Shown: positions 35,067-44,877 of the stretch, piece after piece
How positions within the stretch are numbered: position 1 is the first letter of the stretch
Layout of the letters: each line of letters begins with the position of its first letter
NCBI GenBank assembly: GCA_022712945.1
Contig: JAFLJP010000045.1
Location: forward strand, 1-49,292
DNA from: Gammaproteobacteria bacterium
GTDB taxonomy: Bacteria; Pseudomonadota; Gammaproteobacteria; RBG-16-57-12
DNA length: 49,292 nt
Reading direction: 5' to 3'
Made by a program: the position numbers and the translations under genes
The notes under the pieces: generated by a model
What the model was told of the DNA's origin: nothing
The model's database searches: none
What the model saw: only the letters and a program-made list of their open reading frames with translations

Positions 35067-35897
35067 ATGAATTTACAATTTACAAAAATGCAGGGGCTGG
35101 GTAATGACTTTGTCATTATTGATGCGATTAACCAGTCGGTTGAATTAACGCCTGAACAGACCCGCTTTATTGCTGATCGCCATTTTGGTATCGGCTGTGA
35201 TCATGTGTTGCTGGTGGAGCGAAGTGCCCTGCCAGCCGTTGATTTTCGCTACCGAATTCTGAATGCCGATGGCAGTGAAGTGGAGCAGTGTGGTAATGGT
35301 GCCCGTGGTTTTGCACGTTTTGTGCACAACAAGGGGCTGACTGATAAAGAGATCATTGTGGTAGAGACATCCGGTGGCATTATTACCCTCTACCTGCTGG
35401 AAGATGAGTTGGTTCGGGTGGATATGGGGGTGCCACGCCTGTTGCCGGCAGAGATCCCCTTTGAAGCACCACAACAGGCGGCCAGCTATGAAATAGATGT
35501 GGCGGGTGAAACAGTGCAAGTGGGTGCTCTCTCCATCGGTAACCCTCATGTGGTGCTGCGGGTGGAGGATATTCAGCAGGCACCGGTCGCAACACTGGGG
35601 CCACGGCTGGAGTCTCATCCACGTTTCCCAAACCGGGTGAATGTGGGCTTTATGCAGGTGCTCAACTCCCAGCATATCAAGCTGCGGGTTTATGAGCGCG
35701 GTGCCGCCGAAACCCTCGCCTGTGGCAGTGGTGCCTGCGCTGCGGTGGTTTCTGGTAGACTACAAGGCTGGTTAGATGAACATGTCACCGTCTCCCTGCC
35801 GGGGGGCGATTTAATCATCCGCTGGCCGGGCGAAGGTCAGCCCGTTGAGATGAGCGGCCCGGCGGTCGAGGTTTTTGAAGGTAGTATCAACTTATGA
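35067..35897 (+). CDS. dapF: Diaminopimelate epimerase
   Basis: This cofactor-independent racemase converts LL- to meso-diaminopimelate for lysine and peptidoglycan synthesis. Two catalytic cysteines are visible, in [20 protein letters not shown] (about Cys75) and [14 protein letters not shown] (about Cys219). The N-terminal [14 protein letters not shown] and [10 protein letters not shown] segments also fit. At 276 residues it is full length. The DUF484 gene starts within its stop (ATGA), so the pair is coupled, and xerC follows, the common gammaproteobacterial order. Confidence 0.98.
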   Translation: MNLQFTKMQGLGNDFVIIDAINQSVELTPEQTRFIADRHFGIGCDHVLLVERSALPAVDFRYRILNADGSEVEQCGNGARGFARFVHNKGLTDKEIIVVETSGGIITLYLLEDELVRVDMGVPRLLPAEIPFEAPQQAASYEIDVAGETVQVGALSIGNPHVVLRVEDIQQAPVATLGPRLESHPRFPNRVNVGFMQVLNSQHIKLRVYERGAAETLACGSGACAAVVSGRLQGWLDEHVTVSLPGGDLIIRWPGEGQPVEMSGPAVEVFEGSINL

Positions 35898-36541
35898 ATT
35901 CTCAACAGACAAGTAAAAAAGTAGTGCAGGATCAAGAGAAGCAGATGATCGACTATCTGCGTAACCACCCCCACTTTTTTGATAATAACCCTGCGCTGCT
36001 GGCTGAACTGAGCGTACCTCATGTTCAGTCGGGTAATCCGGTCTCATTGATTGAACGGCAAGTCAAAGTGTTGCGCGAGCAGTCGCTTGAGTTAAAGGCA
36101 CATCTGCAAGAGCTGATTGCCATCGCCCGGGACAATGATGACCTGAACCAGCGCCTCAACAGCCTCACTCTGGCGCTGTTGGCAGAACAGGATAAAACCA
36201 TCTTTATCGAGCGACTGAAAAAGCGGCTGCACGATGATTTTGCCGCAGACGCAGTCGCACTGCACCTGCGTGAGGGGGATATCGAGCCTGACTGGCACGA
36301 CCTCTATCAGGCGGTTAAACAGAGTGGCATCAAGTGCGGGCGTACCGCAGAGAGTAATAAACAGTTACTGTTTGGCGAGATGGCCGATAGCATCGATTCA
36401 GTCGCACTCATTTCACTGGACGAGGTGGGACTGCTGGCGATCGGTAGCCACGATAGTGAACATTTCCACAGCGATGTTGCGACAGACTACCTCAAACAGC
36501 TCGCGGCGGTGGTCAAGATAATATTAGTGCGTCTGAATTAA
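35894..36541 (+). CDS. DUF484 family protein
   Basis: This 215-residue cytosolic protein matches DUF484: N-terminal [40 protein letters not shown], then a GAF-like fold ending in [29 protein letters not shown] helical stretch (about 50–95) links the two parts. The function is unknown. It is nearly always found between dapF and xerC, which is the main evidence for identity besides the motifs. Confidence 0.93.
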   Translation: MNSQQTSKKVVQDQEKQMIDYLRNHPHFFDNNPALLAELSVPHVQSGNPVSLIERQVKVLREQSLELKAHLQELIAIARDNDDLNQRLNSLTLALLAEQDKTIFIERLKKRLHDDFAADAVALHLREGDIEPDWHDLYQAVKQSGIKCGRTAESNKQLLFGEMADSIDSVALISLDEVGLLAIGSHDSEHFHSDVATDYLKQLAAVVKIILVRLN

Positions 36542-36559
36542 GGAATCTCTGAGCAAATC

Positions 36560-37474
36560 ATGGAAAGCACGCAAATCCGCTGGGTGGACTCCTTTTTCGA
36601 CCATCTGCATAACGAACGACAGCTCTCACCCCACACCTGTAAAAACTACCAACGTGACCTTAATTGCCTGCAACACTACTGTGACAAACAACAGATTAGC
36701 CGCTGGCAGCAACTGGATAGCCGTGCCATTCGCCACTACGTTGCCTGGCGGCACCGCAACGGCCTCGGTGGCAGCAGCCTGCAACGTGAACTCTCGGCAA
36801 TACGCTCCTTTTTCAACTACCTGATTCGCGAAAATCAACTGCAAAATAATGTGGCACACGGCATCAGCGCCCCCAAGAGTGGCCGTAAACTACCAAAAAC
36901 CCTCGACGTGGATGAGGTCAGTCAACTGCTGGATGGCCCGACCATTAATCCGGAAGACCCGTTGCAACTGCGCGACCTGACCATGATTGAGCTGATGTAC
37001 TCCTGTGGCCTGCGACTCACCGAACTGGTGGAACTGGATCTGGGCGGCCTGGACCTGGGGGGTGCGATGGTGCGGGTGATCGGCAAAGGGAATAAAACCC
37101 GTGAAGTGCCCGTGGGTGGCAAAGCGATTACCGCGCTGCAAGGTTGGCTCAACATTCGCCCCACTATCGCCAACGCAGACGAACGCGCCCTGTTTGTGGG
37201 TAAACAAGGCAAGCGCCTCAGCCCCCGTGCAGTACAAAAACGGATGAAAGCACAGGGAATAAAACAGGGGCTAATCGCCAACGTGCATCCCCACCGTTTG
37301 CGTCACTCCTTTGCCAGCCACCTGCTCGAATCCAGTGGCGACCTGCGTGCGGTACAAGAGCTGCTCGGTCACGCAGACATTGCCACCACCCAGATTTATA
37401 CCCACCTTGATTTCCAGCACCTCGCCGAGGTGTATGACAAAGCCCATCCGAGAGCCAAGAAAAAACCGTCTTAG
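36560..37474 (+). CDS. xerC: Tyrosine recombinase XerC
   Basis: XerC acts with XerD at dif sites to resolve chromosome dimers. The N-terminal SAM-like core-binding domain (1–90; NERQLSPHTCKNYQRDLN) is followed by the catalytic domain with the Arg in YSCGLRLTELVEL, Lys in GKGNKTREVPVG, the HxxR box HPHRLRHSFASHLLE, GHADIATTQIYTHL (nucleophilic Tyr) and a short tail. At 304 residues it fits XerC, and its place after dapF–DUF484 favours XerC over an integrase. Confidence 0.96.
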   Translation: MESTQIRWVDSFFDHLHNERQLSPHTCKNYQRDLNCLQHYCDKQQISRWQQLDSRAIRHYVAWRHRNGLGGSSLQRELSAIRSFFNYLIRENQLQNNVAHGISAPKSGRKLPKTLDVDEVSQLLDGPTINPEDPLQLRDLTMIELMYSCGLRLTELVELDLGGLDLGGAMVRVIGKGNKTREVPVGGKAITALQGWLNIRPTIANADERALFVGKQGKRLSPRAVQKRMKAQGIKQGLIANVHPHRLRHSFASHLLESSGDLRAVQELLGHADIATTQIYTHLDFQHLAEVYDKAHPRAKKKPS

Positions 37475-37521
37475 GGATGTGGAAGAAGTTAAAGTACCGT
37501 TATTACGCCGGATTTTTGTTC

Positions 37522-37607
37522 ACCCTCTCTAGGCCGGTATTGGGCGCATAGTGAGCTACGCAACGAATACCGGCCTAGAGAGGGTGGGCAAAAAGACAAG
37601 TAAGAGC
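37522..37607 (+). repeat. Copy 2 of the palindromic intergenic repeat
   Basis: Perfect 21-bp inverted arms (37522–37542 and 37567–37587) flank a 24-base loop, followed by a shared flank of about 20 bases (GGCAAAAAGACAAGTAAGAGC). It is the reverse complement of the element at 61–140, with scattered substitutions; here the stem is longer. It lies about 50 bases after xerC within a 337-base gap. The remainder of that gap, to 37811, shows no gene or clear promoter. Confidence 0.78.
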
Positions 37608-37811
37608 GGTATTTTAATAAATTCTACATCCCTTAAATCACCACAATCACTCAAGAATAAAAAATATGGTTCGACTTATCTCTTGCAGGGAACTCTGCAA
37701 GTCATGATTAGTTTTACACTAAATTTAACCCGACTTGTTCAAACCCTCAGCAAAGTTAAACCCGTATAGATGATAGCCCCCAATACACAACGGATTGAGA
37801 AAAAACACTAG

Positions 37812-40800
37812 ATGACCATTGTGCAGTCAGGAAAAAGTCGGCGTGCCCATACCCGTTATACCCTAAAGCTACCCGCGACCATAACCCGTGCTTTAATCCC
37901 CCAGCAAGAGGTCGAAATCTACGATTTTTGTATTGGCGGAATGTACTTGGTGGTAAATCAGACAGACCTCGCCACCTCGCCGATTGGTCACAGCGAAGTG
38001 ATTAATATCAGCTTCACCCTGCCCGATAACCCAACGAACTCTCACCATTTTCAAGCCCGGGTAATACGTTCCGCTCGTCACAATTTAGGCATCTCGTTCC
38101 TTAATCCAAATAAAACCACGTTACAGAGTGTTTTAAACTACGCAACCAGCCAGCAGCCGACTATTATTCCAGCCCCACTCAGCGCCATCACCCGTAATAA
38201 CATCGATAATGGTTACGCTGAAATTATTGCTCTGGTGATAAAAAATATCCGACGAGTTGTTGATGCTTACCTGCTAAAACAGGAGGTGACGTTTCTAAAA
38301 TTAGCCAAACAGTCGAGCAATGTTATTCAACAAAACAGCTACTTCAGTGCAATCGACCGCTTCAAACTCCCCGTTTTCAAAAAGAGCCTCTTGGCCGGGC
38401 TGAAAAAAAACTTACTGGGAAAGCCAGCTCAAACACCCACTCAAACACCCTCAGTAGAGCGCCTGGAGTTCACCGAAAACCTCTCACTGGTTGGCGATGA
38501 TGAGCTGAACGACTGGATTGCCCACGCCGATATTGCCAACAAAACAGAATCGAGCCACCACGAAGAACTTGTCGGCATTGAGCAACGCCTTACCCAGCTA
38601 TTTGGCTATGCCATCTCCCACAGCAACAACCCATTGGGGCCGGAGTCGATATCCAGCGCCTACCAGGAGGCATTAAAGAGCCTCAATCTGGATAATGATA
38701 TCTATCTGGCCTGCTGCAGAATTTTCCGCGATACCTTGGCCAGTGGCATGGGTGAAATTTACCAGCAAGTCAATCAACAGCTGATTAAAATTGGCCTGCA
38801 AGCAGAAATTAGCTACAAAATTAACAAGCCGGCCGAAGCCATCCATCGCAAAAAAAGCACTGATGCCAATGAAACACCCCCGGCCAAGAGAGAAAGTGAG
38901 CAACAGGTAAATGAGTCTAAAAAGCTCTACAAGCTGATTTCAACACTGCAATCACGTCAGCAAACATCATCGGTCACTCACACCAATCGCCCCCACTACT
39001 CATCACAAGAGCTGATCGAAAAACTGGAAAACCTGAAAGGATCAGCTGCCAAAACAGCAACCAATGAAAAAATTCAAGACTCCATTACCCTGCAACTACT
39101 ACGGGAGATTGAAAACAGTCACGAGGGAAAAACCCTCTCGGCTGATGAAATGCGAATTATGGAGAGCACGGGTAATCTCTATAACGAAATGTATCAAGAC
39201 AACCTTATTACCCACGGTGTGAAACAGTGGCTAGGAAAGCTTGAACTTCCCATGCTGGATGAGGCGCTCAAGGACGACTCCATTCTCTACAACCCCGATC
39301 ACCTGACGCGAGGCTTTATCAATAAACTGGCCCAGCTGGAGCACTACAACAACCACCAGCTGGATGGTTTAAAAGGTACCCTACGCAAAGATATTGACAC
39401 CCTGTTACAGCAGCTCTCACAACAGCAACAGATGGAACCCTCGCTACTGCGCCCGCTGTTAGAAAAGGTGGACTCGCTGTTACAGGTTCAGAAGCAGGCG
39501 TACCAACACAACCTCAATGATGCGCTTAATACGTGCAATGAGCACACCACGCTTCCCGACCTTGAACTCAACCACTTATCCACACAAAAGATCGAGGCCG
39601 ATAAAGAGCAACTCAAAGAGTGGCGTAAACGTGTTCGTCGCATGAAAAAAGGAGACTGGGTTCTGTTCGATGCAGATGAGAGCAATGCCAAACGTCTGCG
39701 TTTAATCTGGATTTCAGAACACTTTACTGACTATGCCTTCGTTAATCTGAAAGGGCAGATGCAAGGATCAATTAAGGTGGACACACTCGCCCTGCATTTA
39801 AGCAGCGGCGCTGCCATGGTACTGAACAATGCGGATGATTCTGCATTTGATCGCGCACAATACCAAATGCTGCAAAACCTCAATCAACAGTTACTACACG
39901 AAACCACCCACGACGCCCTCACCGGACTGCTCAACCGGCGGGAGCTTGAAAAAAACTTAAAAAATCTACAGGTTTCACAGCAACAAACCCAAGACATCCT
40001 CTGTTACTACGATCTCGATTACTTTGATGTCATCAACAACTCATTTGGCTTCGAAGCTGGTGATAAACTATTGATAGATGTGGCAAATATTTTTTCAGAT
40101 GCTCTGGATGGGCGCGGCCTTCTGGCCCGGGTGGGTGGTAATGAATTCGCCCTGTTACTAAAAAATATCACCATTGATGACGCCGTTGCCATTACCGAAC
40201 AGTTTAAAACCGCGCTAAAGAACTACCAATTTGTCCATGAAGAGGGAAAAAGTGCGGTGTCGTTCAGTAGCGGCATTGTCCCCATCAACCTGCAACAGCA
40301 CGAAGCGACACGGCTGCTACAGACCGCTGAAGCGGCTTGCCGCCTGGCCAAGGGCAAAGGTGTCAACCAGCTGCATATCATTCAGGTAGATGACAGCGAC
40401 CTGAAAAAGAGTAATCAGGTCATTTACTGGGCATCAAAAATAGATGACAAGCTCAACAGCAATGCGTTGATGTTGCGCTACCAACCGATTGTTCCAGTGG
40501 CCGATAAAACACTTCGGCCACATGCTGAAATCCTGCTGGGAATCACCGACCAAACTGGCAGCCTGGTCTCCCCCGAACACTTCATACTGGCTGCAGAGCG
40601 CTACCGCCGAATGCCGGAGATTGACCGCTGGGTCATCAGTAATGTGTTTAAATTCTTCAAGCAACACCCCTCGTTACTCGAAAAGCTGGGCGGCATCGCC
40701 ATCAACCTATCCGGGCTGTCGATTAATGATGACAACATCATCCCCTTTATCATGGATCAGCTAAAAGCATCGCAACTACCCACCTCACGTATCTGCTTCG

Positions 40801-41177
40801 AAATAACCGAAACCGCCGGCATCGATAACCTCTCCAGTGCGGCTGAATTTATCAAAGAGATCAAACAGAGCGGTGTCAGCTTCTCACTCGACGACTTCGG
40901 CACCGGTATGTCCTCTTACGCCTACCTCAAAAACCTGCCGGTGGATTACATCAAAATAGACGGCTCTTTCATACGGGACATCGCCCGCAACAAAAGCGAC
41001 CATGCCATGGTCAAATCAGTCACCGAAATTGGCCATTTCATGGGTAAAAAAATTATCGCAGAGTGCGTAGAAGACAGCGCCTGTCTGGAAATTTTACAAC
41101 AAATTGGTGTCGACTACGGCCAAGGTTACGCCATACAACGCCCACAGCTAATCGATAATTTGCACATAAAAATCTAG
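37812..41177 (+). CDS. PilZ–DUF1631–GGDEF–EAL cyclic-di-GMP protein
   Basis: This 1121-residue cytosolic protein has an N-terminal PilZ-like domain (about 8–110, RRAHTRYTLKLPATI), a long helical DUF1631 region (about 120–690), a GGDEF domain (about 695–860) and an EAL domain (about 875–1121). The GGDEF signature reads GGNEF, so cyclase activity is doubtful. In the EAL domain the first motif is AEIL, but the later catalytic residues are present (AINLSG, FEITET, LDDFGTGMSSYAYL, DYIKIDG, AECVED). It is probably a c-di-GMP phosphodiesterase or receptor. Targets cannot be inferred from neighbours. Confidence 0.92.
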   Translation: MTIVQSGKSRRAHTRYTLKLPATITRALIPQQEVEIYDFCIGGMYLVVNQTDLATSPIGHSEVINISFTLPDNPTNSHHFQARVIRSARHNLGISFLNPNKTTLQSVLNYATSQQPTIIPAPLSAITRNNIDNGYAEIIALVIKNIRRVVDAYLLKQEVTFLKLAKQSSNVIQQNSYFSAIDRFKLPVFKKSLLAGLKKNLLGKPAQTPTQTPSVERLEFTENLSLVGDDELNDWIAHADIANKTESSHHEELVGIEQRLTQLFGYAISHSNNPLGPESISSAYQEALKSLNLDNDIYLACCRIFRDTLASGMGEIYQQVNQQLIKIGLQAEISYKINKPAEAIHRKKSTDANETPPAKRESEQQVNESKKLYKLISTLQSRQQTSSVTHTNRPHYSSQELIEKLENLKGSAAKTATNEKIQDSITLQLLREIENSHEGKTLSADEMRIMESTGNLYNEMYQDNLITHGVKQWLGKLELPMLDEALKDDSILYNPDHLTRGFINKLAQLEHYNNHQLDGLKGTLRKDIDTLLQQLSQQQQMEPSLLRPLLEKVDSLLQVQKQAYQHNLNDALNTCNEHTTLPDLELNHLSTQKIEADKEQLKEWRKRVRRMKKGDWVLFDADESNAKRLRLIWISEHFTDYAFVNLKGQMQGSIKVDTLALHLSSGAAMVLNNADDSAFDRAQYQMLQNLNQQLLHETTHDALTGLLNRRELEKNLKNLQVSQQQTQDILCYYDLDYFDVINNSFGFEAGDKLLIDVANIFSDALDGRGLLARVGGNEFALLLKNITIDDAVAITEQFKTALKNYQFVHEEGKSAVSFSSGIVPINLQQHEATRLLQTAEAACRLAKGKGVNQLHIIQVDDSDLKKSNQVIYWASKIDDKLNSNALMLRYQPIVPVADKTLRPHAEILLGITDQTGSLVSPEHFILAAERYRRMPEIDRWVISNVFKFFKQHPSLLEKLGGIAINLSGLSINDDNIIPFIMDQLKASQLPTSRICFEITETAGIDNLSSAAEFIKEIKQSGVSFSLDDFGTGMSSYAYLKNLPVDYIKIDGSFIRDIARNKSDHAMVKSVTEIGHFMGKKIIAECVEDSACLEILQQIGVDYGQGYAIQRPQLIDNLHIKI

Positions 41178-41288
41178 GGAGCATTCCCTTCAAATGCTGA
41201 AAGAAAGTCTATCTTTTACACAAGGGTGTCTCTAAAGGTTTTTAATTTTGAGTCGAAAATAGGCATGTATCATCGGAACACCCCCTTT

Positions 41289-41322
41289 AAAGGCTGGCCT
41301 CATCAGGCCAGCCTTTGTTTTT
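41289..41322 (+). terminator. Rho-independent terminator after the GGDEF–EAL gene
   Basis: A perfect 12-bp stem (AAAGGCTGGCCT with 41305–41316) with a four-base loop CATC is followed by GTTTTT. It separates the c-di-GMP gene from the TraB-family gene. Confidence 0.92.
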
Positions 41323-41395
41323 CATGATGATGAACTCCCCATGCCTTCCTGTTATAGTCTTCGCCATATTTAATAATGAATGATGTAGCCGATTG

Positions 41396-42622
41396 ATGAA
41401 GCAGACAGCAGTGAATAATCAAAACAGTAATACCGTTCAGGCTGGCCCGGTGGTGACTATCGAACTTGATGGACATAAGGTGACCCTGCTGGGAACCGCC
41501 CATGTCTCTAAGGCGAGTGCTGAACAGGTAGAACAGATGCTCGCCACCGGTGAGTACGATGCAGTGGCGGTGGAGCTGTGCCCAAGCCGTCATCAGGCCA
41601 TCGCCAACCCGGACAGTCTGGCTAAAATGGATCTGTTCCAGGTCATCAAAGAAGGCAAAGCAACCATGGTGGCCGCCTCTCTGGCATTGGGTGCTTACCA
41701 GCAACGTTTAGCCGACCAGTTCGGTATCGAACCCGGCGCAGAGATGCGGATGGCAGTAAATAAAGCGGCTGAATCTCAGATTCCGGTGCTCTTAATCGAC
41801 CGTGAAATCGGTGTGACTCTCAAGCGGGTTTACCACAACATTCCGTGGTGGAAGCGCATGAATCTGATCAGCGGCCTAATTGGCAGCGTTGTCACCAAAG
41901 AGAAGGTGAGTGAAGAGGAAATTGAGCGTCTGAAAGAGGGCGACATGCTGGAGTCCAGTTTCAGCCAGTTTGCAGAGCAGGCACAAGAGTTATTTATCCC
42001 ACTGATTGATGAGCGTGACCGCTATATGGCCGCACGTATTCGCCAAGAGATGGAAGGCGCAAAGCACAAGCATCTATTGGCAGTACTGGGAGCCGGTCAC
42101 CTGAAAGGGATCGAAAATTACCTTGGGCAAGCGGAGCGAAACCCCGATAGCGAGGTCGAAACGCTGGAACAACTGCCAACTCCCAGCAAATGGCCAAAGT
42201 TTCTTCCCTGGGTGATTGTGGCATTGGTGCTAACCGGTTTTGCGATCGGTTTTAGTCGTAACAGTGACCTGGGCTGGCAGTTGGTGACAGACTGGGTGTT
42301 GATCAATGGTGGCCTTTCAGCACTCGGTGCCCTAATTGCCGGGGCACACCCGCTCACCGTGCTCACCGCCTTTGTCGCTGCACCACTCACCTCGCTTAAC
42401 CCCACCATTGGCGCGGGCATGGTAACAGCCGCCGTGGAGACCTGGATTCGCAAACCAACCGTTGCGGATTTTAGTGACATCCGCCGGGATACCACTAGCA
42501 TGAAAGGGTGGTGGCACAACCGAGTCACAAGGATTTTATTGGTATTTTTACTCAGTACACTGGGCTCTGCGATTGGTACTTATGTCGCAGGTTTTCGTAT
42601 TTTGGAGCGTCTCGCAGGTTAA
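41396..42622 (+). CDS. TraB/PrgY-family membrane protein
   Basis: The N-terminal TraB domain (about 20–240) has VTLLGTAHVSKASAEQV (GTAHVS motif), VAVELCPSRHQA, IDREIGVTLKRVY and LAVLGAGHLKGI with conserved His and Glu. About four C-terminal membrane helices follow (about 265–405; WVIVALVLTGFAIGF through LLVFLLSTLGSAIGTYVAG). This layout occurs in PrgY/TraB-like proteins in bacteria and archaea; a protease-like role has been proposed but substrates are unknown. I use the ATG at 41396; a TTG directly precedes it. The GAF gene follows 3 bases after the stop. Confidence 0.9.
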   Translation: MKQTAVNNQNSNTVQAGPVVTIELDGHKVTLLGTAHVSKASAEQVEQMLATGEYDAVAVELCPSRHQAIANPDSLAKMDLFQVIKEGKATMVAASLALGAYQQRLADQFGIEPGAEMRMAVNKAAESQIPVLLIDREIGVTLKRVYHNIPWWKRMNLISGLIGSVVTKEKVSEEEIERLKEGDMLESSFSQFAEQAQELFIPLIDERDRYMAARIRQEMEGAKHKHLLAVLGAGHLKGIENYLGQAERNPDSEVETLEQLPTPSKWPKFLPWVIVALVLTGFAIGFSRNSDLGWQLVTDWVLINGGLSALGALIAGAHPLTVLTAFVAAPLTSLNPTIGAGMVTAAVETWIRKPTVADFSDIRRDTTSMKGWWHNRVTRILLVFLLSTLGSAIGTYVAGFRILERLAG

Positions 42623-42625
42623 AGT

Positions 42626-43228
42626 ATGACTTCTGACGAAATTACCGAAAAGCTGATTGGGTTTCGGAAAAAACAGCTGGCACTAGCCCGACATTGGGAA
42701 CAGATTGGCAACAAGGACCTGCTACAATTTATTGTGGATATTCTACCCGCCAGCCTGCAAGCAGAGCGTTGCGGGGTGTTTTTGGTTAACCCTGACAACA
42801 ACAAAATCTGGATGGTCAGTGGCACCCACCTCGAAGAGCGTGCACTATTTGCGTCTGTGGATGGCTCTATCGTCGGGCGGGTAATCAAAAGCGGTGAACC
42901 GGTTGAAGTAAAAGACCTTGAAGATAAAGTGGGGGAACACAATATTGCCGGGGTTAAAACCGGATTTTTAAGCAGCAACATCCTCTGTGTGCCGGTTTTC
43001 AATCAGGGCCGAAAAAAAGTTATTGGTGCGATTCAACTGCTCAATAAACACCGTGCTGCCTTCACAGAAAAAGATTACACCACCTTGAACACACTGGCTG
43101 GGCTGGTGCGTGAAAACCTAGAGGAGATCTATGAACGGCAGAAACTGGTCACGGTGCTCTCTGACGTTGAATCACACATTCATCACCTGGAAAAGTTGAT
43201 GATCAAGGCCCGTCGGAAAAAATCATAG
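42626..43228 (+). CDS. GAF domain protein
   Basis: This 200-residue cytosolic protein has a helical lead (1–30), one GAF domain (about 35–170; AERCGVFLVNPDNNKIWMVSG, GSIVGRVIKSGEPVEVKD, ILCVPVFNQGRKKVIGAIQLLNK) and a basic coiled-coil-like tail. No output domain follows, so it may sense a small ligand and act through a partner. It is almost certainly co-transcribed with the TraB-family gene upstream. Confidence 0.88.
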   Translation: MTSDEITEKLIGFRKKQLALARHWEQIGNKDLLQFIVDILPASLQAERCGVFLVNPDNNKIWMVSGTHLEERALFASVDGSIVGRVIKSGEPVEVKDLEDKVGEHNIAGVKTGFLSSNILCVPVFNQGRKKVIGAIQLLNKHRAAFTEKDYTTLNTLAGLVRENLEEIYERQKLVTVLSDVESHIHHLEKLMIKARRKKS

Positions 43229-43260
43229 CCTCCCAATCTGCAAACTCTGAGCAATTAGTA

Positions 43261-43411
43261 AATTCTTTGCAATCAAACTGCCCGATTTACCTCTATCGTC
43301 ATCGCCCTTATTCTCGGCCTCTCACTACCCTGGCCTGCCTTCGCGGCGGATGGCCCATCAATCAAAGGTGGTCTGCGCAGTAACAATCAATGCATGGCAG
43401 CGCTCAAATAA
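43261..43411 (+). pseudogene. Fragment with signal-peptide-like sequence
   Basis: A frame reading TSIVIALILGLSLPWPAFAA followed by about 20 residues to a TAA at 43409–43411 looks like a secretory signal peptide and cleavage site. No good start codon or ribosome site is seen and the mature part is only a stub, so I treat it as a broken gene. The parent is unknown. Confidence 0.35.
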
Positions 43412-43487
43412 CCTAAGCAGCTTCAAACACGCCTTGGAAGAGCGAGGCTTGTTCCTAGCCGCTCGAAAGGCAGATTGGTTTGAGTGA
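43365..43487 (+). pseudogene. Relaxase/mobilisation-protein-like fragment
   Basis: One frame encodes INAWQRSNNLSSFKHALEER followed by GLFLA. This resembles the conserved AWxRSDSxxxFxxALEERGxxLA stretch found late in plasmid/ICE relaxases of the MobA/VirD2 type. It lacks a start and stops at 43485–43487. It suggests a past mobile element here. Confidence 0.5.
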
Positions 43488-43680
43488 AATTGCAGCTGTA
43501 TCAGCAGGCTACTCTTTTCGTGGAAAGATAGAAGAGCAAGTTGACACGGGTATATATGCCATCCAGATGAAAGATGTATCGGAAGAAAGGGGGCTTAACC
43601 GCGATACGGTTGTGGAGACCTATTTGCCAAGCAAGCACGCCCCTGATTGGCTGCAAGCGGGTAAGAAAAACCATCAATAA
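43480..43680 (+). pseudogene. Type I restriction specificity-subunit (HsdS)-like fragment
   Basis: The 66-codon frame resembles the start of an HsdS target-recognition domain: IAAVSAGYSFRGKI, then YAIQMKDVSEERGL and a DWLQAGKK end that matches the usual DWLxxGDIL position. Its TTG start has no ribosome site and the remaining 300 or more residues are missing. It overlaps the relaxase-like fragment by eight bases, so the join is a scar. No HsdM or HsdR is in the window. Confidence 0.6.
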
Positions 43681-44025
43681 AGCTGCTATCAATGCAAACT
43701 CAATGGGATAGTTGTTCACCAAAAGGCCAACTGATATTAAATCCCCATTTAGTAAAAGCACCAAGAGACTGTAATGATGTTTGATATATTTTTGGTTGAA
43801 TAATAATACGCGCATGTTTAGCCCTAACCCCCAGATAGAAATGTGAGATGATGTGTAAAATATTGGTTTCACAGTGAAATATAAAAATATTAGTCGCACC
43901 CGTAGGCTCGGTGGCTATTTTTTGTTTTGTTGTTAAATCAATAGCTTGCGTAGCATACGTATTTCTATCTGGAGATTAGGGTTTAGTATTTATGCTCAAC
44001 ACGCCGCCATTCCGAGTAGATAAAA
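43681..44025. other. AT-rich intergenic region before prmC
   Basis: This 345-base stretch is AT-rich and has no convincing gene on either strand. A weak CACC…GGTG hairpin with a T-run follows near 43898–43925, a possible terminator. The prmC promoter must lie toward the end; I cannot identify it. Confidence 0.4.
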
Positions 44026-44865
44026 ATGTGCACAATCCAACAAACGCTGCAACAGGCGACCAAACAGCTAACGGCCTTGGTGGATGCCGACCCGCGCCTG
44101 GATGCCGAGGTATTATTGTGCCATCTGTTGAAAAAAAACCGCAGCCACCTCATCGCCTGGCCAGAAAAAATAGTGACTGAGGCACAACAGCAGGCATTCA
44201 ACACATTGTTAACCAGGCGAGTGAACGGCGAGCCGATCGCCTATATTGTTGGTCACCGTGAATTTTGGTCTCTCGACTTGCAAGTGACACCCGCCACGCT
44301 GATTCCCCGACCTGATACGGAGCGGCTGGTTGAATTGGCGCTAGCTCGAATTCCGAATCATGTTGCATGGCATATTGCCGATTTAGGTACCGGCTCGGGT
44401 GCTATTGCACTGGCAATTGCCAGTGAAAGGCCCCACTGTCAGCTCTATGCGGTGGATATTTCTGCTGATGCGTTAGCGATTGCTGAACAAAATGCTCAAC
44501 ATTTTTCGATTCAAAATGTGACATTTTTACAGGGCAGCTGGTTGACACCGCTGGGCAAACAGCGCTTAGATATGGTGGTGTCAAATCCACCTTACATAAA
44601 AGAGGGAGATAGCCACCTTAAGCGGGGAGATCTTCGTTTTGAACCGGTATCGGCACTGAGTTCGGGGCCAGATGGTCTGGATGATATTCGTATTTTAATC
44701 GACAGCAGCCGCCAACAATTACAAGCCAATGGCTGGTTACTGATCGAACACGGTTATCATCAGTCGGCCGAAGTTCTCGAAATAATGCGCCAACAAGGGT
44801 ACCGTGGGGTAGAGGGCTTCGTTGATTACAGCGGGAATGACCGGGTTGCATGCGGACAGGTATGA
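44026..44865 (+). CDS. prmC: Release factor glutamine methyltransferase PrmC (HemK)
   Basis: PrmC methylates the glutamine of the GGQ motif in release factors RF1 and RF2. The N-terminal helical domain (1–85; DPRLDAEVLLCHLL, GEPIAYIVGHREFW, the latter a hallmark) leads into a SAM-binding class I fold with TLIPRPDTERLVELAL, IADLGTGSGAIALAIA and VVSNPPYI (the NPPY catalytic motif). At 279 residues it is full length. prfA, the usual upstream partner, is absent here; instead the fragment-rich region precedes it. Confidence 0.95.
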   Translation: MCTIQQTLQQATKQLTALVDADPRLDAEVLLCHLLKKNRSHLIAWPEKIVTEAQQQAFNTLLTRRVNGEPIAYIVGHREFWSLDLQVTPATLIPRPDTERLVELALARIPNHVAWHIADLGTGSGAIALAIASERPHCQLYAVDISADALAIAEQNAQHFSIQNVTFLQGSWLTPLGKQRLDMVVSNPPYIKEGDSHLKRGDLRFEPVSALSSGPDGLDDIRILIDSSRQQLQANGWLLIEHGYHQSAEVLEIMRQQGYRGVEGFVDYSGNDRVACGQV

Positions 44866-44877
44866 GGTAATTGGGAT

